Source: Pseudoalteromonas shioyasakiensis
Lineage (GTDB): Bacteria; Pseudomonadota; Gammaproteobacteria; Enterobacterales; Alteromonadaceae
Length of the DNA: 64,000 bases
Direction: 5' to 3'
Assembly: GCF_001550135.1 (NCBI RefSeq)
Contig: NZ_LRUE01000013.1
Location: forward strand, 142,009-206,008
Shown piece by piece: positions 55,374-64,000 of the stretch (its first letter is position 1; every line of letters begins with the position of its first letter). The position numbers and the translations under genes were made by a program. The notes below the pieces were generated by a model. It ran no database searches. It was not told the DNA's origin and was given only the letters and a program-made list of their open reading frames with translations.

Positions 55374-56995
55374 TACGCTGCACCTTCTTGCAATGGCAGA
55401 GTAATAATAAAGTGAGCCCCTTCGTCTGCTAGCTCATCGTATACGATGCTACCACCAAGTGCTTGAGTCACTAAGTTATAAACTAGGTGCATGCCCAAAC
55501 CACTGCCACCTTCACCACGTTTAGTAGTTACAAATGGGTCGAAAATACGTTTGCGAATTGATTTCTCAACGCCAATACCGTTATCGAAGTAGTGAATACT
55601 CAAGCTACTTTCGTTGCGATCAACATTAAAGGTGATTTCGTTATTTTGATCATCACTAAATGCATGAATCACCGAGTTACTTAATAGCTGCTGTAACACT
55701 TGTTGTAACGGCCCAGATTTGGTTTCTATACTAATGTCATTGCTACAGTTAATCGTAATTTTAGGATTACGATATTGAATCTCTGAGCGCATCGACATCA
55801 CCACATCATTTAATAAATCATTTAAATTGATTTTGGTGCTGACTTCTACATCTTGATTAACAGCCACTTTCTTAAAGCTAGATACGAGCTCAGCTGCACG
55901 GTTAAGATTGCGATAGATAAGATCGAGGTTTTCAATGCCGTCATTAATAAAGCGTTTTAAGTGTGCTGAAGTTAAAGTTTTTTGTTCAAACTGCGCGTGA
56001 ATTTCTGCCAGCTTGTCACGTAACAGCGTTGAGCCTGTAATACCTAACCCAATAGGTGTGTTAACCTCATGAGCAACACCTGCAACCATTTGCCCCAGTG
56101 ACGCCATTTTCTCATTTTCGACGATTTGGTTTTGGTATTGGTGCATACGCTCAAGGGTATTGAGCAGCTCTTGGTTAGCCTCACGTAATGCGATTGTGCG
56201 TTGGTTTACTTTTTCTTCAAGGCTTTGGTTAAGCTGTTTTATTTCTTGTTTGTCTTTTTCGTGGCGCTCAATTTGTTTTTGAGTGCGCGAGAGCATGATA
56301 TTTAAGCTGCCCGCTAGCTGGTTTATTTCATCAATATTGGTTTTTTGTGCGCGAGTATCATAGTTATGGTTTTTCGATACGTCCTGTAGCAGGTTACTTA
56401 GCTCATCAATAGGGTTTGCAATACGTTTTTGAATACGTCTAGCGACAAAATACACCAGTACTAAAACGAACAGGGTCAGTAAAATATCGATGATAATTTT
56501 ACGATTAATATATTGGTTTAACCTGTCTAAGCCGCCGCGAACGTAAACATAACCGATGGTATCCCCTTCGTATACGATAGGGGTTATTAGCTCTATATCT
56601 TTATCTGTGAAGCGTGGCTCTAACAGGTTATCTATGCTGCCAACTTTAATGGGTACTGGTGGTGTACGGTTGGCATTAAAGCTACTAAAAAACACCGGCT
56701 CGTTAGATAACTCATCGATTGAGTAGATATGGATGTTTTTAATAAGCGGCACAGATTCAAATGACTTTAAGCGCTCAGATTCGGTTTCGTTATCATCAAA
56801 CAGCACGGTGATTTGGGCGTTGTAGGCAATTATTTTCGATAAAATAGAGATCTTATCGACAATCAGCGACTTTTGCTCTTTTACATCTAGGTAGGTCGAA
56901 ATAGAAATAGACAAAGACAAGCATAACGCAGTGACTAGCATTACCGCATTGGTCAACGCTTTACGAATACTTGTTTGTGTCGAAAATATCGGCAT
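55373..56995 (-). CDS. CHASE8-HAMP sensor histidine kinase paired with YfiR
   Basis: The 540-aa protein has a first membrane helix (about 15-35), a periplasmic CHASE8-like sensor (about 40-160, LSKIIAYNAQITVLFDD), a second helix (168-186), a HAMP domain (190-242), a coiled coil, and a kinase with His309 in GVAHEVNTPIG and an ATPase domain ending GGSGLGMHLVYNL. No receiver or response regulator is adjacent. The N-terminal half looks like YfiN, but the output is a kinase rather than a GGDEF domain. Confidence 0.86.
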   Translation of the reverse strand: MPIFSTQTSIRKALTNAVMLVTALCLSLSISISTYLDVKEQKSLIVDKISILSKIIAYNAQITVLFDDNETESERLKSFESVPLIKNIHIYSIDELSNEPVFFSSFNANRTPPVPIKVGSIDNLLEPRFTDKDIELITPIVYEGDTIGYVYVRGGLDRLNQYINRKIIIDILLTLFVLVLVYFVARRIQKRIANPIDELSNLLQDVSKNHNYDTRAQKTNIDEINQLAGSLNIMLSRTQKQIERHEKDKQEIKQLNQSLEEKVNQRTIALREANQELLNTLERMHQYQNQIVENEKMASLGQMVAGVAHEVNTPIGLGITGSTLLRDKLAEIHAQFEQKTLTSAHLKRFINDGIENLDLIYRNLNRAAELVSSFKKVAVNQDVEVSTKINLNDLLNDVVMSMRSEIQYRNPKITINCSNDISIETKSGPLQQVLQQLLSNSVIHAFSDDQNNEITFNVDRNESSLSIHYFDNGIGVEKSIRKRIFDPFVTTKRGEGGSGLGMHLVYNLVTQALGGSIVYDELADEGAHFIITLPLQEGAA

Positions 56996-57113
56996 GCGCT
57001 ATAGAAGGCCAGAATTTTTGTTATTAGTAAGAGTTTAGTCTAGCAAAGACATTTGAAAGTAACTAAATATTTTAAAAAATATTTTTGCTACGAATAAGCT
57101 ATTTACTCAACTT

Positions 57114-58142
57114 TTATTTAGCTGAGTAAACGGCAAATTTAGTATTTTTGAAATCTGTGCTGTATTGGCCAAATTGTGCTTCTAAAATAGGTGGGTATTT
57201 TAAGAAGCTGTTTGCAACTATGGTCAATTTACCTTGCTTGCTCAAGTGTTGCTTTGCTGAGCTAAGAAATGCTTCGGCAATGGTGTAATCTGTGGCAATC
57301 CCCGTATGGAACGGTGGGTTACTGATGATTAGATCAAATTTACCATTAATATCAGTTAAGCCATCACTCAAAATCGCTTGGCCTTTGAGGTCATTTAACG
57401 CAAGTGTTTGCTCAGTGGCATAAGTTGCAAGCGCACTTACATCGCTACATACAAATTCAAGCTCAGGCTGCTTTAAACCTAAGTAAGTAGCAATAATGCC
57501 TGCGCCACAAGCAAAGTCGAGTACTTTACCCTTGCTAACAGTTGGCGCATTATTCAGAAGTACCGCAGTGCCTACATCAAGCGCACCGTGGTTAAATACC
57601 CCTGGCACACTGATCGCAGTAAATTCAATATCGCCGGCTTTTACTTGGAATTGTTTGTGGTAACGGCTGATAGCAAAGTTATCGTTTAGCGTAAGCTCAG
57701 AGAATAAATACAGAATACAGTGCTTGGCACTATCGATCTTGTTACTAAAACCACAGTGGTCTTTTAGTTGTTTCTCTGCTGATTTAACACCGCTTTTATT
57801 TTCACCTACTACAAATAGTTGCGCATCTTGATGACAAACAGCACGAATGTTATCAAGGCTCATTTGTGCTTCTGGCTTTGCTTTTGGGTAATAGTAGATA
57901 ACTAAATCGTAGTTACCATTTGGAATAGTGTGATCAACCACTGCATGTATACCGGCTATTTTACTGGCATACATGGCATTTGCGTGGTTATAACTGAACG
58001 CAGTAATTTTTGCGTCGGGATTTAGCGCTTTAAGTTCGCGTAAAAAGCCATCTTGCTCAAAGTTAACCACTAAAATCGATTGTCCAACAAGTTCGTCTTC
58101 ATTACGAAGCAATAGTAAACTTGGGTTGGTTAACTTACTCAT
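57114..58142 (-). CDS. rsmC: 16S rRNA m2G1207 methyltransferase RsmC
   Basis: The 342-aa enzyme methylates G1207 of 16S rRNA. A degenerate N-terminal domain precedes the SAM-binding domain with VLDFACGAGIIATYL and the catalytic ISNPPFHTG. It lies close after trmB on the same strand, so two RNA methyltransferases may be co-expressed. Confidence 0.94.
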   Translation of the reverse strand: MSKLTNPSLLLLRNEDELVGQSILVVNFEQDGFLRELKALNPDAKITAFSYNHANAMYASKIAGIHAVVDHTIPNGNYDLVIYYYPKAKPEAQMSLDNIRAVCHQDAQLFVVGENKSGVKSAEKQLKDHCGFSNKIDSAKHCILYLFSELTLNDNFAISRYHKQFQVKAGDIEFTAISVPGVFNHGALDVGTAVLLNNAPTVSKGKVLDFACGAGIIATYLGLKQPELEFVCSDVSALATYATEQTLALNDLKGQAILSDGLTDINGKFDLIISNPPFHTGIATDYTIAEAFLSSAKQHLSKQGKLTIVANSFLKYPPILEAQFGQYSTDFKNTKFAVYSAK

Positions 58143-58158
58143 GCTGCTTTACCTTTTA

Positions 58159-58884
58159 TTACTTAGTACGCTCGAACATTAGATCCCATACGCCGTGACC
58201 TAAACGGTGACCGCGCTGCTCAAATTTTGTCAGTGGACGTGAATCTGGGCGAGGAACGTAATCGTTAGTTTCTGATTGGTTTTTGTAACCTTCAGCCACT
58301 TGCATTACTTCTAGCATATGCTCTGCATAATTTTCCCAGTCAGTGGCCATATGGAAAACACCGCCAATTTTTAATTTGCTACGTAATTTTTGTGCAAACT
58401 CTGGTTGTACGATACGACGCTTATGGTGACGTTTTTTATGCCATGGATCAGGGAAGAATAATTGCAGCTTAGATAAGCTTTCATCGGCAATACAGTCAGC
58501 AAGCACTTCAACCGCATCATGCTCGAATACGCGTAAGTTTGTTACACCAGCTTCATCGGCATCCATTAAACAAGCACCTACACCTGGGCGGTGAACTTCA
58601 ATACCAATGAAGTTAAGTTCTGGTGCGTTTTTAGCCATTTCAACTAGCGATTTGCCCATACCAAAACCGATTTCTAGTACCACATCGTTATCGTTACCAA
58701 ACACTTCTGCTAGGTTTAGCATGCCATTTTTGTGCTCAAGGCCCATAGTTGGCCAACACTTCTCGATGGCTGCCGCTTGGCCTTTTGTTAGGCGACCTTC
58801 GCGCTTAACGAAACTACGAATCGTGCGGATGTATTTACCCTCTTGCTTTGCTTGCTCGAGGTTTGGGTTACTTGAGTCACTCAT
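58159..58884 (-). CDS. trmB: tRNA (guanine-N7)-methyltransferase TrmB
   Basis: The 241-aa enzyme makes m7G46 in tRNAs. It has [16 protein letters not shown] for [13 protein letters not shown], and the conserved [15 protein letters not shown] loop. The start MSDSSNPN at 58884 gives the usual family length; a longer reading lacks support. Confidence 0.95.
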   Translation of the reverse strand: MSDSSNPNLEQAKQEGKYIRTIRSFVKREGRLTKGQAAAIEKCWPTMGLEHKNGMLNLAEVFGNDNDVVLEIGFGMGKSLVEMAKNAPELNFIGIEVHRPGVGACLMDADEAGVTNLRVFEHDAVEVLADCIADESLSKLQLFFPDPWHKKRHHKRRIVQPEFAQKLRSKLKIGGVFHMATDWENYAEHMLEVMQVAEGYKNQSETNDYVPRPDSRPLTKFEQRGHRLGHGVWDLMFERTK

Positions 58885-59102
58885 ATATTTTGGCCTGATT
58901 AAAATACTGACTATAGAAAAAGGTTGCGTATTATCCCTGACCTGCGCCTTGAGTACAATAGTCAAGGGCTGTTTATCTTTCGAGATTAATATTGCGACCA
59001 TGTACGAGCAATTTAGACAGAGCAGAGCCTCTTCGGCTTGCTTGGCCTAACTAACTGCAATAGACTTGGCCGAAATGAGCTTCAGCAAGTAAAGATGTTA
59101 TT

Positions 59103-60179
59103 TTGAATTTAAGCAATAAGGAGTCAACCTGGTTTGCAAACCAAGTGGTTGACTGGTACCACCTTCACGGTCGTAAAACTCTGCCATGGCAGCTAAATAA
59201 AACCCCTTATAAGGTATGGATCTCTGAGGTTATGCTACAGCAGACCCAAGTAGTAACTGTTATTCCTTACTTTGAAAAGTTTATGCAAAGCTTTCCTGAC
59301 ATCATTGCGCTTGCTAATGCCGATGAAGATCAGGTGCTTCACCATTGGACTGGGCTTGGCTATTACGCCCGTGCGCGCAACTTACATAAAACGGCAAAAA
59401 TAGTTCGTGATAAATACCAAGGTAAATTTCCAACCACGCTTGAAGAGGTGATGGACTTGCCGGGTATTGGTCGTTCAACTGCTGGGGCAATTTTGTCTTT
59501 ATCACTTGGCCAACATCATCCAATTTTAGATGGTAATGTTAAACGAGTACTGGCACGCTTTTTTATGGTTGAAGGCTGGTATGGAGTGAAAAAGGTCGAA
59601 AATCACCTTTGGTCATTATCATCGCAATTAACGCCTAAAGAGTCGGTCACTGAGTTTAATCAGGCAATGATGGATTTAGGCGCAAGTCTTTGTTCGCGGA
59701 GTAAGTTTGACTGTGAGCCTTGCCCTTTAAATAGTAAATGCCTTGCTTTTAAAGAAGGTAAAGTTAAAGAGTTCCCGCATTCAAAGCCGAAAAAGGCTGT
59801 GCCGAAAAAGTCATGTCATCAGCTTATAATAGCCTGCGATAATAAAGTACTTATGGAAAAGCGCCTAAGCTCAGGAATATGGGGTAGTTTATTTGGCTTT
59901 TTCGAGTTTAGCGAATTAACTGAGCTAGAAACATTTTTAGCCCAGCATGGTTTATCAACTAATACGCAGGCAATGGAAGCCTTTACCCATGTGTTTTCGC
60001 ATTTTGAGCTGACTATCAACCCCTATGTTTTAACCTTGCCGAGCATTCCTGATCTTATAAATGAGCGGCAACTAGTTTGGTATCCGCTTGATGAGTCAGT
60101 TGAGGTTGGCCTTGCAGCCCCAACGAAAAAGCTGGTTAAACAATTAAGCGCAATAGATTACAATAGCATCACGCAATAA
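59103..60179 (+). CDS. mutY: Adenine DNA glycosylase MutY
   Basis: The 358-aa enzyme removes A opposite 8-oxoG. It shows the catalytic Glu in [10 protein letters not shown], helix-hairpin-helix [12 protein letters not shown] with downstream Asp in LDGNVKR, the Fe-S cluster cysteines C-x6-C-x2-C-x5-C ([17 protein letters not shown]), and a Nudix-like C-terminal domain. The start appears to be TTG at 59103, as no ATG or GTG is available. It is divergent from trmB. Confidence 0.95.
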   Translation: MNLSNKESTWFANQVVDWYHLHGRKTLPWQLNKTPYKVWISEVMLQQTQVVTVIPYFEKFMQSFPDIIALANADEDQVLHHWTGLGYYARARNLHKTAKIVRDKYQGKFPTTLEEVMDLPGIGRSTAGAILSLSLGQHHPILDGNVKRVLARFFMVEGWYGVKKVENHLWSLSSQLTPKESVTEFNQAMMDLGASLCSRSKFDCEPCPLNSKCLAFKEGKVKEFPHSKPKKAVPKKSCHQLIIACDNKVLMEKRLSSGIWGSLFGFFEFSELTELETFLAQHGLSTNTQAMEAFTHVFSHFELTINPYVLTLPSIPDLINERQLVWYPLDESVEVGLAAPTKKLVKQLSAIDYNSITQ

Positions 60180-60194
60180 GAGTAGAGAGCAATT

Positions 60195-60467
60195 ATGGCA
60201 CGCACAGTATTTTGTCAAAAGTTACAAAAAGAAGCTGAAGGCTTAGGCTTCCAACTATACCCAGGTGAGCTTGGTGAAAAGATTTTCAACAACATCAGTA
60301 AAGAAGCATGGGGCCAATGGCAGCACAAGCAAACAATGTTGATCAACGAAAAACACCTGAACATGATGGATCCAGAGCACCGTGCTTTTTTAGAAGAGCA
60401 AATGGTAGGTTTCTTATTTGAAGGTAAAGACGTGGAAATTGAAGGCTACCGTCCACCAGAAAAATAA
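60195..60467 (+). CDS. yggX: YggX-type Fe(II)-trafficking protein
   Basis: The 90-aa protein begins [17 protein letters not shown] and contains [17 protein letters not shown] and the Cys7 typical of YggX, which helps protect Fe-S clusters from oxidation. It follows mutY by 15 bases, the same order as in E. coli. Confidence 0.95.
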   Translation: MARTVFCQKLQKEAEGLGFQLYPGELGEKIFNNISKEAWGQWQHKQTMLINEKHLNMMDPEHRAFLEEQMVGFLFEGKDVEIEGYRPPEK

Positions 60468-60484
60468 ACGAAGAAATTAAAAGT

Positions 60485-60509
60485 AAAAAGGGCCAATAGG
60501 CCCTTTTTT
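60485..60509. terminator. Terminator after yggX
   Basis: A GGGCC/GGCCC core extended by A-T pairs around an AATA loop ends in a T run. It overlaps the stop codon of the convergent kinase gene and may act on both strands. Confidence 0.85.
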
Positions 60510-63273
60510 AATGTGTTGCTTCTTGCTCAGCTCTTTGTATTTGTTCTTTTAAGAATTGAGCTACTTTGGAGTATTCAATTTCATAACTATCGCGCAGTTC
60601 AATTAAATCATCGCTTGATAGCTCATCTTCTTTGCAGCGTTTTTCAAATTCGGCAGCTAGTTCTGCAACTTTCATTGCACCAATCGTTTTTGAGATTGAC
60701 TTGAGCTGATGACAGGCTGAAATGATTTTCTCTAAGTCTTGCTCAATAACACCACTGTTGATTTCTTTACTAAGTTGATTACTTTGCTCTAAATACATTT
60801 TGAAAAAGCGTAGTTTCTTTGCTTCATCATTGTTTACATAGTTAGCAAGCATCGCCATATCAATAGGCGCTGTTGGCCTTTTAACTTCAAGTTTAGTGGC
60901 TTCAGGATTCGTTTTGTATGCACATTTGTGTAAAGTGGCCTCGAGCACATTTAGCTCAACAGGCTTGGTGATGTAATCATTCATCCCTATGCTTAAACAG
61001 CGTTCTTTTTCGCCTTTAAGGGCATTGGCGGTGATAGCAATCACATAAGGTTGAGCGTTAATATCTTCAAGCTGCGATGCTTCATGACGAATTTTTTCAA
61101 CCATATCGTAGCCTGACATTTTCGGCATGTGTAAATCTGTCAAGATAATTGAGTGTTTACCTTCACGCCATGCTTCAAGGCCTTTTTCACCATTTTCAGC
61201 TACTTCAACACCATAACCTAATAGATGGAGCTGATCAGTTAACACTTGCTGATTTAATACGTTGTCTTCAACAAGCAATACAAGTTTGTTCTCTTCGCGG
61301 GCTTTATCAACACTTAAATAGTCGTTAAATGACTTAGCCGAAGCAATTTGTTTTGGCTTATGTAAACCTGCCGCCACTAATAGCGACATCATAAAGTTAG
61401 ACTTACACAGCGGTGCAGCATTTAAGTAGAAGATATTTTTATGATTAACAGCGGCTTCATCTAGCTTACTTAATACAATTACTTGCTGTTTATTGTCTTC
61501 TAAGGTGTATAGCAAGCGGCGTAAGATATAGTTAATATCTTCCATGGTTTCGATACCATCGAGGATCCAAATAATATCTTTTTTATCTTGTTCAGCTTCG
61601 ATTTTGTCGCTGCTATCAGCAATAACAGGTGTTGCCCCCATAAATGATAGATAACGAGTAAGTAGTTTTTTGCGGCCATCATGATTGGTTACAACTACAA
61701 CACGTTGGTCTTTCATTACCTGTTTGTGGGCATATTCAACTTTACCTTGTGTACTAAAAGGTAACTCGACAACAAACTCACTACCAATACCTAAATCACT
61801 TGTTACAGAGATGGTACCTAGCATTAGCTCAGTTAAGCTTTTACAAATCGATAAGCCTAAACCAGTACCACCGTATTCACGGGTGATTGAGCCTTCAGCT
61901 TGAATGAACGGGTTAAAGATTTCACGAAGCTGTGCTTGTGTCATACCCTTGCCGTTGTCTAATACGCTAAAACGTAGGGTGTAGTGATCAGTGGTGTTTT
62001 GAGCCACCTCTACCGAAATTTTAACGTGGCCTTTATGTTTATCATCAGTACTAGTGAACTTAATTGCATTACTGCATAGGTTATAAAGTACTTGGCGAAC
62101 ACGCACCGTATCACCAATCAAATTTGTAGGGATATCTGGCGCAATTGCTAGCTCTAATTCAAGGTCACGCTTTTTGGCCACCGATGATAAAACACGAGCG
62201 ACCTCTTCAATGGTGTCTGACACTGAGAAAGGAATATTATCGATATTCAGTTTACCTGCTTCGATTTTCGAGAAATCGAGAATGTCATCTAATATACCTA
62301 ATAAAGAAAATGCAGAATCACGAATAATTGTACTTAATCTGTGCTGCGCACCATCAAGCTCGGTTTGGCGGAGTAAGTCAATGGTACCGATAACCCCATT
62401 CATAGGGGTACGAATTTCATGGCTCATGGTTGCCAAGAAAGTCGTTTTGGTTTCGTTTGCCTGTTCGGCTTTGAGAGTTGCTTGCTCAAGAGCTAGAGTA
62501 CGGTTTTGTACTTCGTTTTCTAGACCACTTTGTAGTTTCTGTAAATCTACCTGAGCAGCTTTGTTTTCTGTTATTGCTGATTGAACTTTATTAAGTAGTA
62601 AATTGATATTTTTTGCTACTGAATCCAAACCAAAATCTAGGTTTTCATTTACTTGGGCTTGGTAGTCAGCATTGTCTGTGATGGCCATTAATTCACTGCT
62701 TAATGACTCACTACTTTTAGTAAAACGCTTATTAATAAAGATACTTAAGGCAAAAGATAAAATAGCCAGTGCTACTAAAGTCAATGCGGCTAAACCATAT
62801 GCAAGACCTGCAGACTGCGCAATGGGTTCAGCAATCGGGTGTTGCTTTATAACTAGTTCACCAACTGGTTGATCATTAAACTCTAACACCGTATGAATAA
62901 GGGTGTTTTGTTCTAGCTTTTGATTAACTTTACTGGCTTCGATTAGCTTTTTATTACTGGCGTATACAAGCGATACATCGCCGTTGAATTCATATCGATA
63001 TAAATAGTAATCAAAACCATCATTAAGCAGGAGACTTAAATCGAGAACCTCTTTTACTTTATCTTGGCCAGGCATAGTTAATGCGCTGATTAGAGGTGCT
63101 GAAAGCTGATTTGATAATTGCTGCGTTGTGATAGTTGGTTTGCTATCTTGCTGAGTTACTTCACTTGTTGGATAAAAAGAGTAAGCAACAACCGCAAGTA
63201 GGGTGATGACAAGATTCGTGATTATAAAAAGCGGTAGTAGGCCTTTTACAGGTGAATTTGATTTACTTGGCAT
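60508..63273 (-). CDS. Large hybrid sensor kinase with HPt domain (BarA-like layout)
   Basis: The 921-aa protein has two membrane helices (about 12-33 and 158-180) around a periplasmic domain, a coiled coil (235-275), kinase with His285 (SHEIRTPMNG), an ATPase domain, a degenerate receiver (about 525-640, lacking the paired acidic residues), a working receiver with Asp713 (LTDLHMPKMSG) and an HPt with His855 (ACHQLKSIS). Length and order match BarA-type kinases, but the sensor differs, so no gene symbol is given. The response regulator is not nearby. Confidence 0.85.
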   Translation of the reverse strand: MPSKSNSPVKGLLPLFIITNLVITLLAVVAYSFYPTSEVTQQDSKPTITTQQLSNQLSAPLISALTMPGQDKVKEVLDLSLLLNDGFDYYLYRYEFNGDVSLVYASNKKLIEASKVNQKLEQNTLIHTVLEFNDQPVGELVIKQHPIAEPIAQSAGLAYGLAALTLVALAILSFALSIFINKRFTKSSESLSSELMAITDNADYQAQVNENLDFGLDSVAKNINLLLNKVQSAITENKAAQVDLQKLQSGLENEVQNRTLALEQATLKAEQANETKTTFLATMSHEIRTPMNGVIGTIDLLRQTELDGAQHRLSTIIRDSAFSLLGILDDILDFSKIEAGKLNIDNIPFSVSDTIEEVARVLSSVAKKRDLELELAIAPDIPTNLIGDTVRVRQVLYNLCSNAIKFTSTDDKHKGHVKISVEVAQNTTDHYTLRFSVLDNGKGMTQAQLREIFNPFIQAEGSITREYGGTGLGLSICKSLTELMLGTISVTSDLGIGSEFVVELPFSTQGKVEYAHKQVMKDQRVVVVTNHDGRKKLLTRYLSFMGATPVIADSSDKIEAEQDKKDIIWILDGIETMEDINYILRRLLYTLEDNKQQVIVLSKLDEAAVNHKNIFYLNAAPLCKSNFMMSLLVAAGLHKPKQIASAKSFNDYLSVDKAREENKLVLLVEDNVLNQQVLTDQLHLLGYGVEVAENGEKGLEAWREGKHSIILTDLHMPKMSGYDMVEKIRHEASQLEDINAQPYVIAITANALKGEKERCLSIGMNDYITKPVELNVLEATLHKCAYKTNPEATKLEVKRPTAPIDMAMLANYVNNDEAKKLRFFKMYLEQSNQLSKEINSGVIEQDLEKIISACHQLKSISKTIGAMKVAELAAEFEKRCKEDELSSDDLIELRDSYEIEYSKVAQFLKEQIQRAEQEATH

Positions 63274-63498
63274 GGCTTTAGTCCAACAAATTATACAGCA
63301 TCATTAAGCATATTCTTGATTATTGGACAATCCTACCATCTATGAAGAAAAATTCACCACGTTTTTAAGATAGGTAACCCTTTTATGATGAGGGTCAACC
63401 AAAAAGCACAAAGTTTGTAGATTAAATAAGCTAAAAACTATTAAAAACAGCAATCTTGATTGAAAACTGTGCAAACAGTTAGAATCCTCAAAAAAAAG
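63274..63498. other. AT-rich intergenic region before the second tRNA array
   Basis: No gene is visible in this stretch. It contains the upstream region of the hybrid kinase and leads into the tRNA promoter. Confidence 0.5.
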
Positions 63499-63527
63499 TT
63501 GACTTGAGAAGGCAAAACCCGTTTAAT
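63499..63527 (+). promoter_or_regulatory. Sigma-70 promoter of the Phe/Thr tRNA array
   Basis: TTGACT and TTTAAT are separated by 17 bases and followed by a GC-rich discriminator (ACGCCGCACGCCC), the usual design of growth-rate-controlled stable-RNA promoters. The first tRNA starts about 60 bases downstream. Confidence 0.75.
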
Positions 63528-63586
63528 ACGCCGCACGCCCAGACAGCGACAACCAAATTTGTTGCTCATAAGTGCGTTTGAAATTT

Positions 63587-63662
63587 GCCCAGATAGCTCA
63601 GTCGGTAGAGCAGAGGATTGAAAATCCTCGTGTCGGTGGTTCGATTCCGCCTCTGGGCACCA
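63587..63662 (+). tRNA. tRNA-Phe (anticodon GAA), copy 1
   Basis: The 76-nt gene has acceptor GCCCAGA/TCTGGGC, anticodon loop TTGAAAA (GAA), T arm GGTTCGATTCC and encoded CCA. Confidence 0.97.
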
Positions 63663-63732
63663 TTATTTAATATGTTGGTGTTTAATTTATGCTTTAGACA
63701 TCAGTATCGTGCATAGCACACAGATTTAGTGT

Positions 63733-63808
<76 letters not shown>

Positions 63809-63843
63809 TTTATTTAAACATCAAGCTTCTAGCTTTTTGTTAT

Positions 63844-63895
63844 GCCCAGATAGCTCACTCGGTAGAGCCATCGGGAATTGCATTGAAAATCCTTG
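63844..63895 (+). pseudogene. Decayed tRNA-Phe copy
   Basis: Starts with GCCCAGATAGCTCACTCGGTAG, nearly identical to tRNA-Phe, keeps TTGAAAATCC after an insertion (ATCGGGAATTGCA), then loses the T arm and acceptor 3' side. It cannot fold as a functional tRNA. Confidence 0.8.
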
Positions 63896-63922
63896 TTGAT
63901 ATTCTGCATAAAACTAAATTTT

Positions 63923-63998
63923 GCCCAGATAGCTCAGTCGGTAGAGCAGAGGATTGAAAATCCTCGTGTCGGTGGTTCGATTCCGCCTCTGGGCACCA
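63923..63998 (+). tRNA. tRNA-Phe (anticodon GAA), copy 2
   Basis: Identical 76-nt sequence to copy 1 with encoded CCA, ending two bases before the window edge. The array may continue beyond. Confidence 0.97.
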
Positions 63999-64000
63999 TT

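Overview
The window comes from a marine gammaproteobacterium of the Alteromonadales, most likely Pseudoalteromonas. The grounds are moderately AT-rich DNA, the alaS-lysC-csrA order, an Oar-type TonB-dependent receptor, an arcB/arcA pair, mutY-yggX, and many lipoproteins and TonB-family proteins. This assignment rests on gene content and protein style, not on a search.

Layout. 1-930: a tRNA-Ser(GCT) and four tRNA-Arg(ACG) genes with decayed tRNA fragments between them, followed by four tandem copies of a ~141 bp repeat (942-1506). 1636-3928: a hydrolase/beta-helix fusion and a lipoprotein. 4089-22418: a large locus for taking apart peptidoglycan fragments and using the amino sugar. It encodes an exported serine-hydrolase-like lipoprotein, an NlpC/P60 endopeptidase, an Ala-Glu dipeptide epimerase, a YkuD lipoprotein, a sodium:solute symporter, a BadF-type sugar kinase, MurQ, a NamZ (DUF1343) exo-muramidase, a TonB-like lipoprotein, an Oar-type receptor, a MurR/RpiR regulator, a two-headed amidase (AmiD-like plus AmiE/beta-lactamase-like) and an NhaC-type antiporter. 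Two matching palindromes (8697-8717 and 18308-18332) are probably the regulator's operators.

22734-31842: a PQQ-type sugar dehydrogenase, a tonB/ECF sigma/membrane protein operon, a phosphatase, a TonB-like protein behind a Fur box, and a flavin-type oxidoreductase operon with NTF2-like proteins and a divergent LysR regulator. 32238-38316: housekeeping genes (ribA, a membrane protein, recX, alaS, lysC, csrA). 38344-41049: small membrane and lipoprotein genes and a repeat island. 41584-44761: the sodium-pumping oxaloacetate decarboxylase operon oadGAB behind two PdhR-type boxes. 45191-51534: an M23 peptidase, tyrS, a CobD/CbiB-like protein, mtnN, a DUF2726 protein and folE2. 51696-63273: signalling genes (arcB, arcA, a CHASE8-type kinase with YfiR, and a large hybrid kinase) mixed with rsmC, trmB, mutY and yggX. 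63499-63998: a second tRNA array (Phe, Thr, a decayed Phe copy, Phe).

How it fits together. In the muropeptide locus the exported enzymes would strip peptides and release MurNAc, the symporter would import it, the kinase and MurQ would turn it into GlcNAc-6-phosphate plus D-lactate, and the epimerase would handle the released Ala-Glu dipeptide. Four intergenic islands (about 0.94-1.51, 22.5-22.7, 24.0-24.3 and 39.9-40.6 kb) carry short palindromes that all begin with GTAG, as REP elements do, mixed with 7- and 8-bp tandem repeats.
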